From Sphingomonas mali NBRC 15500 (GTDB lineage: Bacteria > Pseudomonadota > Alphaproteobacteria > Sphingomonadales > Sphingomonadaceae), in the NCBI RefSeq assembly GCF_001598415.1, contig NZ_BCYX01000017.1:35239-99238 (forward strand): DNA of 64,000 nt, read 5' to 3'. The translations under genes were made by a program, and so were the position numbers. Position 1 is the stretch's first letter, and each line of letters begins with the position of its first letter. This document shows positions 16,329-25,355 of the stretch, in pieces. Below the pieces are notes generated by a model. That model made no database searches. It was not told the origin of the DNA and was given only the letters and a program-made list of their open reading frames with translations.

Positions 16329-17747
16329 TTAGTGCCGGTCGCTCTCCCGATGCCCCGCAATCTTCGCCAATATATCGCCCGCGAGCGCGCTCAGCGTATC
16401 GTCGCGCGCGCCCATCACCACCACGCGGTCGCCCGGTCGGGCGATCCCCGCGATCATGTCCGCCGCTTCGGCGCGGTCGGCGATGTGGCTGGCGTTGCGG
16501 CCGGCCGCCTTCACGTCGTCGACAATGTCGGCGCTGGTCACCTCGCGCGTGACGGTGCCGCCATAATAAGCCGGGTCGGGCAGGATCAGCACGTCGTCCT
16601 CCTTCAGCCCGTCGGCGAAGGCCGCGACAAGTTCGCGGCGCATCGTCTTGAGCGGGCCGTAACCGTGCGGCTGGAACAGGACGATCAACCGGCCGGGAAA
16701 GGCGTGGAGCGTGGTCAGCGTCGCGGCGATCTTGTCGGGATTGTGCCCGAAATCGTCGAGCACCGCGATGCCGTTGGTCTCGCCGACCAGCTCGAAACGG
16801 CGGCGCAGCCCGGTGAAGCCGCCGAGCGCGACCGCGGCATCGTCGAACGAAACTCCCGCCGCGTGGCACGCGGCGATCGCTGCGAGCGCGTTGGCGATAT
16901 TGTGGCGGCCGGGCACCTGGAGTTCGACCGCGACGGGATCGTGCCCGCGCGCAACGAGCTGGAAATGCGCGCCATAGGGTTCCTCGACGATATCGGTCGC
17001 GGTGATCTCGGCATCGGCCTTGAGCGCGAACCCGACCACGCGATTGGCGGGCAGCGTTCCGGCCAGCCGCGCGCCGTCCTCATTATCGAGATTGACGACC
17101 GCGATCTCCGATTTGGCGATGAAGTCGCCGAACAATTGGTTGAGCTCGTCGAGGCTCTTATGGTCGAGACTGACATTGTTGAGCACCGCGATGCGCGGCG
17201 CGAACAAAGCGATCGATCCGTCGCTTTCGTCGACCTCGCTGACGAAGACGTCGCCGCCGCCGACCAACGCGCTGGCGAAGGCCGCGTTGGGCGTAGCGAA
17301 ATTCTTCATCACCGCGCCGTTCATCACCGTCGGATCGCGGCGCAGCGCATGGAGGATCCAGCCGATCATGCCGGTCACGGTCGACTTGCCGCTGGTGCCG
17401 GCGACGCCGATCGGCATCGTGCTGGCATTGAACAGATCGGCGAGCATTTCCGCGCGGGTGCGGCGCGGGCAATCGAGCCGTTCCGCGGCGATCATGTCGG
17501 GGACTGTCGGCTCGATCGCGGCGGAGGCGATGACGATCTGGTCGGGCGAGGTGATGCCGCTGCCGTCCTGCGGGAACAATTCGATCCCCAGGTCGCGCAG
17601 ATAGTCGAACTTGGCCGGCAGCCGCGCCTGATCGAGGCTGCGGTCCGATCCCGCCACGCTGGCGCCGCGCGCGGCCAGGATCATCGCGAGCGGCATCATG
17701 CCCGATCCGCCAATGCCGACGAAGAAACAAGGTTTGCTCATATCCAT
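16329..17747 (-). CDS. Mur ligase, Mpl-like (UDP-MurNAc:tripeptide ligase)
   Basis: A 472-residue Mur ligase of the MurC/Mpl branch: nucleotide-binding start CFFVGIGGSGMMPLA at 6-20, P-loop GVAGTSGKSTVTGMI at about 113-127, ligase core EVDESDGSIALF and VLNNVSLDHKS, and a C-terminal domain with VLDDFGHNPDKI. A second MurC-like gene away from a division cluster is usually Mpl, which joins recycled tripeptide to UDP-MurNAc. It is divergent from an LD-carboxypeptidase, which makes that tripeptide, so recycling is the likely role. MurC itself cannot be excluded without the rest of the genome. A second ATG at 17741 is possible. Confidence 0.82.
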   Translation of the reverse strand: MDMSKPCFFVGIGGSGMMPLAMILAARGASVAGSDRSLDQARLPAKFDYLRDLGIELFPQDGSGITSPDQIVIASAAIEPTVPDMIAAERLDCPRRTRAEMLADLFNASTMPIGVAGTSGKSTVTGMIGWILHALRRDPTVMNGAVMKNFATPNAAFASALVGGGDVFVSEVDESDGSIALFAPRIAVLNNVSLDHKSLDELNQLFGDFIAKSEIAVVNLDNEDGARLAGTLPANRVVGFALKADAEITATDIVEEPYGAHFQLVARGHDPVAVELQVPGRHNIANALAAIAACHAAGVSFDDAAVALGGFTGLRRRFELVGETNGIAVLDDFGHNPDKIAATLTTLHAFPGRLIVLFQPHGYGPLKTMRRELVAAFADGLKEDDVLILPDPAYYGGTVTREVTSADIVDDVKAAGRNASHIADRAEAADMIAGIARPGDRVVVMGARDDTLSALAGDILAKIAGHRESDRH

Positions 17748-17803
17748 CGTGCCGGGCTATCCCCGCTTTCACGAGTGACGGCAAGGACGGGACGGCAGGG
17801 TAC

Positions 17804-18640
17804 ATGAAAATCGCGGTGATGGCGCCCGCCAACCGGGTCGAGGAACATTCGCTCGACGCGTTGCCGGCAATCGCCGCCGACTATGGTGTCGAGCTGGTGA
17901 TCGACCCGCAATGCTGGGCTTCGGGCGGCGGCCATACCTGGGCAGGGCCGGATCAGCTACGCGCCGACACCTTCCTCAAATACGCCAATGATCCGAGTGT
18001 CCATGCGGTGTGGTTCGCGCGCGGCGGCTATGGCTCGAACCGGCTGTTCCCGCTGATCTTCCCGCACCTCGAAGACGCTGCGAAGCGCAAGGCCTATGTC
18101 GGCTATTCGGACATGGGGTTCATGCTCGGCGCGCTCTACGCGCACAAGATCGGCAAGCCGATCCATGGCCCGATGCCGGCCGACGTCACGCGCAATGACA
18201 ATGGCGCATCGGTCCGGCGCACGCTCGGCTGGCTGGTCCATGGCGACAAATCGGGGCTCGAACCCGGCATCATCGGATCGGGGCGCCCGGCGGCGGCGTT
18301 CAACCTGTCGATCCTGGACGCGATGATCGGCACGCCCTGGCTGCCCGATCTGACCGATCACGATCTGCTGGTCGAGGAAGTCAGCGAGCATCTCTATCGC
18401 GTCGACCGGATGATGTTCCACGTCGCCAACGCGACCCAATTGTCGGGAATCGCCTCGCTGCGCGTCGGCTCGATCACGTTGCCGCCGGCCGATGGCCAGG
18501 CCGATTTCGGGCACAATCCCGACCAGATCGCCTGGGACTGGAGCAAGATCATGAAGGTCCCGTACGAAGGCCGTGCGCTGATCGGGCACGACAGCAACAA
18601 CCATGTCGTGCCGTTCGGCCAGGTCATATCGAGAGGGTAA
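17804..18640 (+). CDS. ldcA: Muramoyltetrapeptide LD-carboxypeptidase (peptidase S66)
   Basis: A 278-residue cytoplasmic serine peptidase that trims the terminal D-Ala from recycled tetrapeptides. Motifs are VWFARGGYGSNRL at 69-81, the nucleophile YVGYSDMG with Ser102, the acidic site LVEEVSEHLYRVDRM with Glu near 191, and GHDSNNHVVPFG with His262, matching the Ser-Glu-His triad of LdcA. A ribosome-site-like CAGGG precedes the ATG. It is divergent from the Mpl-like ligase over 56 bp, which fits a shared recycling module. Confidence 0.92.
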   Translation: MKIAVMAPANRVEEHSLDALPAIAADYGVELVIDPQCWASGGGHTWAGPDQLRADTFLKYANDPSVHAVWFARGGYGSNRLFPLIFPHLEDAAKRKAYVGYSDMGFMLGALYAHKIGKPIHGPMPADVTRNDNGASVRRTLGWLVHGDKSGLEPGIIGSGRPAAAFNLSILDAMIGTPWLPDLTDHDLLVEEVSEHLYRVDRMMFHVANATQLSGIASLRVGSITLPPADGQADFGHNPDQIAWDWSKIMKVPYEGRALIGHDSNNHVVPFGQVISRG

Positions 18641-18736
18641 TCATACCCGTATTGGCCATATCCGTCGAACTACGTAGGTTCCCAAAGCCTTTGCTAACCA
18701 ATTCCGATTAGCGATCGGGCGATCGAGAGGTCCCCG

Positions 18737-19201
18737 ATGCCGCAGACGCTGGAAGAATATCACGCCGAGATCGAACGGATGATGGCCGAGGGCGACGCCC
18801 TGGTGATGGCGCGTGACGCCGCGACCGAAGAGCTGGTCAAGCAGCGCATCGCCGACTCCGCCTTGGTCCTCGCCTCCTACCAATTGTTCGTCCACCGAGA
18901 AGTGTTCGCGCCGATGCTCGAACATGCCGATGCCGGGACGCGGGCGCGGGTCAACGAACTCAAGGTCGAGTGCATCGCGCTGACCGAGGATCTGCGCTTC
19001 AACGTCCGCGAGCTCAAGGCGCAGGCCGACGACGCCCCGCTCGACTGGGACACGATCGCCGCCGGCGTCGCCTGGTTCAACGGTCGCGTGCGCGCGCACA
19101 TCGCCCAGGTCCGCCAGATGATGGCGCCCGAGTTGAGCGACGCCGAGCATGCCCGGCTGCGCGCGCATCGGAACGACATTGTAGGTACTCTGGCCGCCTA
19201 G
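18737..19201 (+). CDS. Conserved hypothetical helical protein
   Basis: A 154-residue cytoplasmic protein, predicted almost wholly helical, rich in Glu, Ala and His (EEYHAEIERMMAEGDALVMARD, YQLFVHREVFAPMLEHAD, RVRAHIAQVRQMMAPELSDAEHARLRAHR). The spaced His/Glu residues recall a four-helix metal protein, but I cannot match a hemerythrin motif. It lies 96 bp after ldcA on the same strand behind an AGAGG ribosome site. Function unknown. Confidence 0.7.
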   Translation: MPQTLEEYHAEIERMMAEGDALVMARDAATEELVKQRIADSALVLASYQLFVHREVFAPMLEHADAGTRARVNELKVECIALTEDLRFNVRELKAQADDAPLDWDTIAAGVAWFNGRVRAHIAQVRQMMAPELSDAEHARLRAHRNDIVGTLAA

Positions 19202-19240
19202 CGACTACTGGCCTTCCGCAACGGCGATGCGTCCGCAAAT

Positions 19241-20134
19241 CTAGCCGGCGCGCGACCGCGCGAAATCGATGAATGCCCGTAACGGCGACGGCATCTGCCG
19301 CCGGCTCGGATAATAGAGATACAGGCCCGGCCAATAGGGGCACCAATCGCCGAGCACGCGCTCGAGCCGGCCGGCAGCCACGAGGTCGACAACCATTTCC
19401 TCGAACACGAAGGCCAGCCCGATCCCGTCGAGCGCGGCGCTCAGCATCAATTCGTGCTCGTTGGTGGTGAACGGGCCGTCGACCGCGATCTCGAGTTCTT
19501 CTCCCGCGCGTTCGAATTCCCAGTGATAATCGTCGCCGCGCTCGAAACGATAACGGACGCAGGGTAGCCCGATCAGGTCGCGCGGATGCGCCGGTTTCGG
19601 CCAGCGCTCGAAATAGGCCGGCGACCCCACCACCGCGAAGCGCCGCCGCCGGCCGATCGGCACCGCGATCATGTCGGCGGCGATGCGCTCCCCGAACCGG
19701 ACGCCGGCATCATAGCCTTGGGCGACGGTATCGATCAGCGCGGTCTGCGCGATGATCTCGACCTCGACCGACGGATTGGCGGCCAGGAAGTCGGCGAGCA
19801 GCGGCATCAGTTCGAGCCGGGCAGACGCGAGCGCGGTATTGAGCCGCAGGGTCCCGATCGGCTTACCGCCCCACGCGCTCAATTCCTCGATCGCATCGTC
19901 GATGTCGCGGAAGGCGGGCTCGATACGATCGAACAACTTCTGTCCCACTTCGGTCAACGAGATGCTCCGCGTCGTGCGATTGACCAGGCGAAGGTCGAGC
20001 CGTTCCTCCAGCGCGCGCAGATTGTGACTCAGCGCGGAGGGAGTCACGCCCAGCTCGACCGCCGCGCGACGAAAGCTCTTCGCGCGGGCGATGGCGAGGA
20101 ATCCGTTGAGGTCGCCGGGGACGATACGCTGCAT
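19241..20134 (-). CDS. LysR-family transcriptional regulator
   Basis: A 297-residue LTTR. The N-terminal winged helix is clear: FLAIARAKSFRRAAVELGVTPSALSHNLRALEERL at about 12-46, with the recognition helix around PSALSHNLR. The C-terminal effector domain includes GTLRLNTALASARLELMPLL and LSAALDGIGLAFVFEEMV. It is divergent from an SDR gene over 115 bp, the usual LysR arrangement, so the SDR is the probable target. Effector unknown. Confidence 0.92.
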   Translation of the reverse strand: MQRIVPGDLNGFLAIARAKSFRRAAVELGVTPSALSHNLRALEERLDLRLVNRTTRSISLTEVGQKLFDRIEPAFRDIDDAIEELSAWGGKPIGTLRLNTALASARLELMPLLADFLAANPSVEVEIIAQTALIDTVAQGYDAGVRFGERIAADMIAVPIGRRRRFAVVGSPAYFERWPKPAHPRDLIGLPCVRYRFERGDDYHWEFERAGEELEIAVDGPFTTNEHELMLSAALDGIGLAFVFEEMVVDLVAAGRLERVLGDWCPYWPGLYLYYPSRRQMPSPLRAFIDFARSRAG

Positions 20135-20210
20135 TGATGAATCCTGTTCATCGAGTCGTGGAGCATATCGCCGATTATCTCATCATTCTCCAGCCTCTAT
20201 CTGATGCTCA

Positions 20211-20228
20211 CCGACGGATCGCCGTCGG
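20211..20228. promoter_or_regulatory. Palindrome in the LysR/SDR divergent promoter
   Basis: CCGACGG-atcg-CCGTCGG is a perfect 7-bp inverted repeat 21 bp before the SDR start codon and 76 bp from the LysR start. It could be an operator or a 5' UTR hairpin. It does not match the T-N11-A LysR box. Confidence 0.35.
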
Positions 20229-20249
20229 GCAAAATGAAGGAGATAGATC

Positions 20250-21098
20250 ATGCGGACTTGGTTCATCACCGGCGCGTCGCGCGGCCTGGGTGTGCTGATC
20301 GCCAAGGCGGCGCTCGATGCGGGCGACGCGGTGGTCGCGACCGCGCGCAATCCCGATGCGGTCACCGAAGCCCTGGGCAGCCACGACAATCTGCTGGCGG
20401 TCAAGCTCGATGTCACCGACCAGGACCAGGCCAACGATGCGGTTGCCGCCGCGGTCAAGCGGTTCGGCCGGATCGACGTGCTGGTCAACAATGCCGGTTT
20501 CGGCGTGGTCGGCGCGGTCGAAGAGGCGAGTGCCGAGGAAATCGCGCGCGTCTATGCGACCAATGTGTTCGGCCTGTTGGGCGTGACGCGCGCGGTGCTG
20601 CCGCATATGCGTCGCGAACGCTCGGGGCGGGTATTCAACATTTCGTCGATCGGCGGATATCAGTCGCGCGCCGGCTTTGGCATCTATTGCTCGACCAAGT
20701 TCGCGGTCGAGGCGATCAGCGAGGCGATGTACGAGGAACTGGCGCCGCTGGGCATCCACGTCACCGTGGTCGAGCCGGGCGCCTTCCGCACCGACTTCCT
20801 CGACGGCAGTTCGCTGATGCCGCACGCCCAGCGCATCGCCGATTACGATCAGACGTCGGGAAGGACCCGCGACTGGTCGACCGACAACAACCATGCACAG
20901 CAGGGCGATCCCGAAAAGCTCGCCGCGGCGATGGTCCGGCTGGCGGGCGAGAGCGAGCCGCCGATGCGTATCCAGTTCGGCAGCGACAGCGTGTCGCGGG
21001 TCGAGGCCAAGAACGCCTTCGTCGTGGGCGAGCTTGCCAAGTGGCGCGACCTCGCGGTCAGCACCGATTATCCGGCGGACGAACTCGCCGACGCCTGA
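20250..21098 (+). CDS. Short-chain dehydrogenase/reductase
   Basis: A 282-residue classical SDR: cofactor motif WFITGASRGLG at 4-14, DVLVNNAGFG at about 81-90, catalytic SSIGG..YCSTK with Tyr-x3-Lys near 150-154, and a C-terminal extension with VVEPGAFRTDFL. The basic residue after strand 2 (ATARNPD) suggests NADP. The start follows AAGGAG. It is divergent from a LysR regulator. Substrate not predictable. Confidence 0.9.
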   Translation: MRTWFITGASRGLGVLIAKAALDAGDAVVATARNPDAVTEALGSHDNLLAVKLDVTDQDQANDAVAAAVKRFGRIDVLVNNAGFGVVGAVEEASAEEIARVYATNVFGLLGVTRAVLPHMRRERSGRVFNISSIGGYQSRAGFGIYCSTKFAVEAISEAMYEELAPLGIHVTVVEPGAFRTDFLDGSSLMPHAQRIADYDQTSGRTRDWSTDNNHAQQGDPEKLAAAMVRLAGESEPPMRIQFGSDSVSRVEAKNAFVVGELAKWRDLAVSTDYPADELADA

Positions 21099-21116
21099 CC
21101 GATCAGCTCGCAGTCG

Positions 21117-21145
21117 ATCCTCCCCCCTCAAGCGGGGGAGGATTT
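21117..21145 (+). terminator. Rho-independent terminator after SDR gene
   Basis: ATCCTCCCCC pairs with GGGGGAGGAT over a 7-nt loop, followed by TTT. It lies 19 bp after the SDR stop and before a convergent gene. Confidence 0.65.
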
Positions 21146-21167
21146 GCTGAATATCGATACGCTCGAT

Positions 21168-21500
21168 CTACAGACCCTGCACCGCGCCGCCGACCACGCG
21201 GTGATGCTCGACATGGTCGGGCCGTGTGAGCAGGAAGCGATCGTCCTCAGGATAGTAACGCGCGCAGTCGATGTCCTCGCCGGCAAACGCCGCGATCGCG
21301 TCGATCGATTCCCACCAGCTGAGCGTGGTGACCTCGCTTTCGCCATTGCCGAGCGTGCGGACCAGCATCTGCGCGCCGAGATTGCCCGGCGTCGCGCGGT
21401 AGTCGTCGAGCCCGGTGCCGGCGATATAGGCGACATACTCCGCCTCATCGGCGGTACGGATGCGCGCCGACCAGCGGCGCAGGATGACGGTCTTGTCCAT
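21168..21500 (-). CDS. Antibiotic biosynthesis monooxygenase (ABM)-like protein
   Basis: A 110-residue dimeric alpha/beta-barrel type protein. ILRRWSARIRTADEAEYVAYI starts the first strand-helix, VTTLSWWESIDAIAAFAGED is the typical second strand-helix with a double Trp, and RYYPEDDRFLLTRPDHVEHHRV closes the fold. Such proteins include quinol monooxygenases and many of unknown activity. It is a single gene convergent with the SDR gene. Confidence 0.7.
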   Translation of the reverse strand: MDKTVILRRWSARIRTADEAEYVAYIAGTGLDDYRATPGNLGAQMLVRTLGNGESEVTTLSWWESIDAIAAFAGEDIDCARYYPEDDRFLLTRPDHVEHHRVVGGAVQGL

Positions 21501-21635
21501 CGGGCGATCTCCTCCGGATCGGTGTCTATCCGAGGGCGGGGCAGTCGGGGAAATCGAACGCGCGGTAGTGGCGATAAGCGCTGGTTATGACGATGTACCG
21601 CGAGCGGTCTTCGCGCCGCAGCCTTTTCCTCCGCC

Positions 21636-21968
21636 ATGACGCCGTGCATAGCGCGCGCGACGATCGCGGCAGTGTCGCTCTGCGCGATTTCCGGAGAATG
21701 GATCAAGGAAGAAATCATCGACCTCAATGCCCAGATCGTGGCGCTGCGGATGGCCGTCGAAGGCATCTGGCTGTCGCTGCTCAGCAGCGATGCGGATCCC
21801 GCCGCTCAGTCGGCGATGCTCCGTCAGGCCAACGTTGCCGCGATCGGCCAGATGGACGCGCCGACGCCGGCCGCGATATCGATGCGCGATGCGGTTGCGG
21901 CGCATACCGACAGGTTATGGGGTTCGATCGAATGGCAGCTTCAGCACGAAGCAGGCAAAAAAGCCTGA
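21636..21968 (+). CDS. Hypothetical small helical protein
   Basis: A 110-residue protein with a short hydrophobic N-terminus and an amphipathic helical body (IKEEIIDLNAQIVALRMAVEGIWLSLLSS, MRDAVAAHTDRLWGSIEWQLQHEAGKKA). The start is uncertain: ATG at 21636 has no clear ribosome site and a GTG at 21672 is possible. It ends 37 bp before the thrS leader. I recognise no family. Confidence 0.55.
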   Translation: MTPCIARATIAAVSLCAISGEWIKEEIIDLNAQIVALRMAVEGIWLSLLSSDADPAAQSAMLRQANVAAIGQMDAPTPAAISMRDAVAAHTDRLWGSIEWQLQHEAGKKA

Positions 21969-21969
21969 C

Positions 21970-21998
21970 TGGATTCCTTAACTGCCGCCGCTTATATC
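21970..21998 (+). promoter_or_regulatory. Possible promoter of the thrS leader
   Basis: TGGATT (21970-21975), 17 bp, then TATATC (21993-21998). The expected transcription start would be about 22005, one base before the leader ATG at 22006, so the leader would be leaderless; consistently, no Shine-Dalgarno precedes it. The -35 match is weak. Confidence 0.4.
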
Positions 21999-22005
21999 CC
22001 TCTCC

Positions 22006-22077
22006 ATGAACCGCGCGTTCCCCACGACTACCACCACTACCCCGGGTTTCCGGGGGGTGTTCGGCGCGCGCGACTGA
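22006..22077 (+). CDS. Threonine-rich leader peptide of thrS
   Basis: A 23-codon ORF that starts MNRAFP, continues with six consecutive Thr codons (ACG ACT ACC ACC ACT ACC), and ends PGFRGVFGARD. It stops 115 bp before thrS. A run of codons for the amino acid charged by the downstream synthetase is the signature of ribosome-mediated attenuation: scarce Thr-tRNA stalls the ribosome on the Thr run and changes RNA folding downstream. It is too short for routine gene prediction. Confidence 0.75.
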   Translation: MNRAFPTTTTTTPGFRGVFGARD

Positions 22078-22100
22078 CGCTCTCGCCGATTGCCTCGCCC

Positions 22101-22141
22101 GGGAACGGGTGAGGTCGGCGTCCGCTCTCCCGTTCCAGTCT
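22101..22141 (+). terminator. Attenuator hairpin upstream of thrS
   Basis: GGAACGGGTGAG (22102-22113) pairs with CTCTCCCGTTCC (22125-22136), with one mismatch and an 11-nt loop, followed by AGTCTTT. It lies 24 bp after the leader stop. The leader 3' part CCCGGGTTTCC at about 22040 could pair with GGGAACGGG and compete with this stem as an antiterminator. No energies were calculated. Confidence 0.6.
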
Positions 22142-22192
22142 TTCCCTCGGACGCTGCCCGGTGCATAGGCGCGCCAACTGACAGGAACGACC

Positions 22193-24226
22193 ATGGAAAT
22201 GCTCTCGATCACGCTCCCCGACGGCTCGGTTCGCGAGGTCGCGCCCGGCACGACCCCAGCCGATATCGCCGCGGCGATCGGCCCCGGTTTGGCCAAGGCG
22301 GCGATCGCCGCGCGCGTCGATGGCGAATTGCGCGACATCACGCGCCCGCTCGATCACGACGCCAAGCTCGCGCTGGTGACCAGCCGCGACGAAAAGGATG
22401 CGCTCGAACTCGCGCGTCACGACTTCGCGCACGTCCTGGCCGAGGCGGTGCAGAATCTGTTCCCGGGCACGCAGATCACCTTCGGTCCGGCGACCGATGA
22501 CGGTTTCTATTACGATTTCGCGCCGCCCCCCGAACACGGCCCGTTCACCGAGGAGGAACTGCCCGCGATCGAGGCGGAGATGCGCGCGATCATCGCGCGC
22601 GACGAACCGCTGATCCGCGAAGTGTGGAGCCGCGCCGATTTGATCGCGCGCTGGAAGACGCAAGGCGAGACGTTCAAGGCCGAATGGGCCGCCGAACTGC
22701 CCGAGGGCGAGGAACTGACGGTCTACAAGGCCGGCAATCGCCCCGATGCGTGGCTCGACATGTGCCGCGGCCCGCATCTGGCCTCGACCGGCAAGCTCGA
22801 TCCGCAGGCGTTCAAGCTGACGCGCGTGTCGGGCGCCTATTGGCGTGGCGACCAGAATAACGCGATGCTCTCGCGCATCTACGGCACCGGCTGGCTCAAC
22901 AAGAAGCAGCTCGATGCGCACATGGTGATGCTCGAGGAAGCGGCCAAGCGCGATCACCGCAAGATCGGGCAGGAGATGGACCTGTTCCACCTCCAGGCCG
23001 AGGCGCATGGCTCGGTGTTCTGGCACCCCAAGGGCTATATGATCTGGCGCGAGCTCGAATCCTACATGCGCCGCCGGCTCGATGCCGCGGGCTATGAGGA
23101 AGTGAAGACGCCGCAGGTGATGGACGCCCGCCAATGGGAGAAGTCCGGCCATTGGGGCAAATATCGCGAGAACATGTTCGTCATCCCCGATGAGGTGCCG
23201 AACATCGAGGACGAAGGGCCTCTGGTCTCGGACGATGCGCAGTGGATGGCGCTCAAGCCGATGAATTGCCCGGCGCACATCCTGATCTTCCGCCAGGGGA
23301 TCAAATCGTATCGCGACCTGCCGATCCGCATGGCCGAATTCGGCTGCTGCCACAGGAACGAGCCGCACGGCGCGCTGCACGGCATCATGCGCGTGCGTCA
23401 GTTCACCCAGGACGACGCGCATATCTTCGTGCGCGCCGACCAACTGGTCGACGAGGTGGCGGCGTTCATCGACCTGCTCGATACGGTCTACAAGGACCTC
23501 GGCTTCGACAAATATGCGATCAAGCTCGCGCTCCGTCCCGACAAAAGGTTCGGCAGCGAAGAGATGTGGGACTGGTCCGAACAGTCGCTGCGCGACGCGG
23601 TGGCGGCGACGGGTCGCAACACCGAGGAGTTCGGCTGGGAAGAATTGCCGGGCGAGGGCGCCTTCTACGCGCCGAAGCTCGAATTCCATCTGACCGACGC
23701 GATCGGCCGGACGTGGCAGGTCGGCACGATCCAGACCGACACGGTGCTGCCCGAGCGGCTCGACGCGTCCTATGTCGGCGACGATGGCGAGCGCCATCGC
23801 CCGATCATGCTCCACCGCGCGATCCTGGGCAGCTTCGAGCGTTTCATCGGCATCCTGATCGAGCATCATGCCGGACGCTTCCCGCTCTGGCTGGCGCCGA
23901 CCCAGGTGGTCGTCGCGACGATCGTGTCGGACGCCGACGACTACGCACATCAGGTCGCCGCCGAATTGCGCGCGGCCGGGCTGCGGGTCGAGACCGATCT
24001 TCGCAACGAGAAGATCAATTACAAGGTGCGCGAGCACAGCCTGGCCAAGGTCCCGAACCTGCTGGTCGTCGGCAAGCGCGAGGCCGATGAAGGTACCGTG
24101 GCGCTGCGCCAGCTGGGCAGCGATCGCCAGCAAGTGCTGACCCTGGCGGCGGTGGTCGAACAATTGCAGCGCGCCGCGATGCCGCCCGACCTCGCTGTGG
24201 CGGCGGAGGCCGAGGCTCAGGCGTGA
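22193..24226 (+). CDS. thrS: Threonyl-tRNA synthetase
   Basis: A 677-residue class II synthetase. Domains in order: TGS (about 1-62, [17 protein letters not shown]), the editing domain with [17 protein letters not shown] and the later [14 protein letters not shown], the catalytic core with motif 2 near [18 protein letters not shown] and the zinc Cys in [12 protein letters not shown], motif 3 in [17 protein letters not shown], and the C-terminal anticodon domain with [25 protein letters not shown] lies upstream of the ATG. The Thr leader at 22006-22077 suggests control by Thr-tRNA charging. Confidence 0.98.
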   Translation: MEMLSITLPDGSVREVAPGTTPADIAAAIGPGLAKAAIAARVDGELRDITRPLDHDAKLALVTSRDEKDALELARHDFAHVLAEAVQNLFPGTQITFGPATDDGFYYDFAPPPEHGPFTEEELPAIEAEMRAIIARDEPLIREVWSRADLIARWKTQGETFKAEWAAELPEGEELTVYKAGNRPDAWLDMCRGPHLASTGKLDPQAFKLTRVSGAYWRGDQNNAMLSRIYGTGWLNKKQLDAHMVMLEEAAKRDHRKIGQEMDLFHLQAEAHGSVFWHPKGYMIWRELESYMRRRLDAAGYEEVKTPQVMDARQWEKSGHWGKYRENMFVIPDEVPNIEDEGPLVSDDAQWMALKPMNCPAHILIFRQGIKSYRDLPIRMAEFGCCHRNEPHGALHGIMRVRQFTQDDAHIFVRADQLVDEVAAFIDLLDTVYKDLGFDKYAIKLALRPDKRFGSEEMWDWSEQSLRDAVAATGRNTEEFGWEELPGEGAFYAPKLEFHLTDAIGRTWQVGTIQTDTVLPERLDASYVGDDGERHRPIMLHRAILGSFERFIGILIEHHAGRFPLWLAPTQVVVATIVSDADDYAHQVAAELRAAGLRVETDLRNEKINYKVREHSLAKVPNLLVVGKREADEGTVALRQLGSDRQQVLTLAAVVEQLQRAAMPPDLAVAAEAEAQA

Positions 24227-24234
24227 TACGAACA

Positions 24235-24263
24235 GCGGGCGGCGGTGTTTCGCCGCCCGTTTG
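24235..24263 (+). terminator. Rho-independent terminator after thrS
   Basis: GCGGGCGGCG pairs with CGCCGCCCGT, loop gtgttt, followed by TTTG. It is 8 bp after the thrS stop and just before the convergent porin gene. Confidence 0.7.
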
Positions 24264-24265
24264 TC

Positions 24266-25081
24266 TCAAAAAGCGGCGCTGACCGAAAACAGCGCGGTGG
24301 CATCGGCGATCGATGATCCATTCTTGGTCGAGGCGAAATTGGGCAGCAGATAGGCCGATCTCGCCTTGCTTATATCGGTATCGACATAGGACACGCCCAA
24401 CGTCACCGGGCCGATCACATAGTCGACGCCGAGCGACCAGTCGAAATACTCGCCGGTCGGCGCCACGCTGGTGCCGTTGGGACCGAGCCCAGGATTGCCG
24501 TTGGAATGGCCGAGATGCGCCTTGGCGGTCAGCGGGGTCTTGGGAATACCGACACTGGCATCGCCCCAGAGGTAGAGATTGTCCTGCGCCTGGCCGTGGC
24601 TTTGCGGCGTGTTGGAGAAATTGCCCAGCGCCTTCTGCTTCGGGGCATAAGCGATGCCCGCGAGCAGGTTGGCCGGTCCGATCGTGGTGCCGAGCTTGAC
24701 ATAGGGCTCGGCGAAATCGGTCGTGTCGGCGCCACCGGGATACATATACCAGGTCAGCCCGACGTCGATCGTCGTGCCGCTGGAGATCGGCTTCTTGATC
24801 CCGGCAAACAGGTCGAGTTCCAGATTGGCGCCGCCGAACGTGCCCCAGCCGGAAAGATTCGAGGCCCAGGCACCGGCATAGACGCCGCTTTCATGCGTGA
24901 CGGTCACGCCGCCTTGCAGCGCCGCCTCCTTGTCGGTCTGCGACACGCCGCGAAAACGATAGTCGGACACCAGGGCGACATTGCCCGACACGGTGACCGG
25001 CTTGGGCGGCTCTTCCTGCGCGGCGGCAGGCACGGCGGCCAGCAACGACGACGCCGCCATGGCGGCGAGGCGATAGATCAT
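24266..25081 (-). CDS. TorF-like outer-membrane porin
   Basis: A 271-residue precursor with a signal peptide ending AAAQ at about 22. The mature protein is a beta-barrel with the conserved start VTVSGNVALVSDYRFRGVSQTDKEAALQ; it ends in Phe (FSVSAAF), the outer-membrane sorting signal. Alternating aromatic strands such as GEYFDWSLGVDYVIGPVTLGVSYVD fill the C-terminal half. The family (TIGR02001 type) is common in sphingomonads; its solute is unknown. AGGGGAA precedes the ATG at 25081. Confidence 0.85.
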   Translation of the reverse strand: MIYRLAAMAASSLLAAVPAAAQEEPPKPVTVSGNVALVSDYRFRGVSQTDKEAALQGGVTVTHESGVYAGAWASNLSGWGTFGGANLELDLFAGIKKPISSGTTIDVGLTWYMYPGGADTTDFAEPYVKLGTTIGPANLLAGIAYAPKQKALGNFSNTPQSHGQAQDNLYLWGDASVGIPKTPLTAKAHLGHSNGNPGLGPNGTSVAPTGEYFDWSLGVDYVIGPVTLGVSYVDTDISKARSAYLLPNFASTKNGSSIADATALFSVSAAF

Positions 25082-25355
25082 GGAACATTCCCCTGAGCGA
25101 TGAGGTGAACGTTCCTCCTGCGGCCGCCCGGCAGGGTCTTCTATGGCGAGACCGAGTCCCGGCGGCGACTCCTGACTATCGTCGCGGGATTGCCGTAATC
25201 GTGCGCAATCGTGAGGAAATGTTGCTGCCGGTCCGGGTTGCGCCGACCGTGAACCGCCATTCGCGCGCATAAATGCCGACTTTTGCTGTCCCCGCTTTTA
25301 AATCCTTCGGCAAAATTCTATATCAGTTCCCTTACAACCCAAAGGAGCAGTACCT

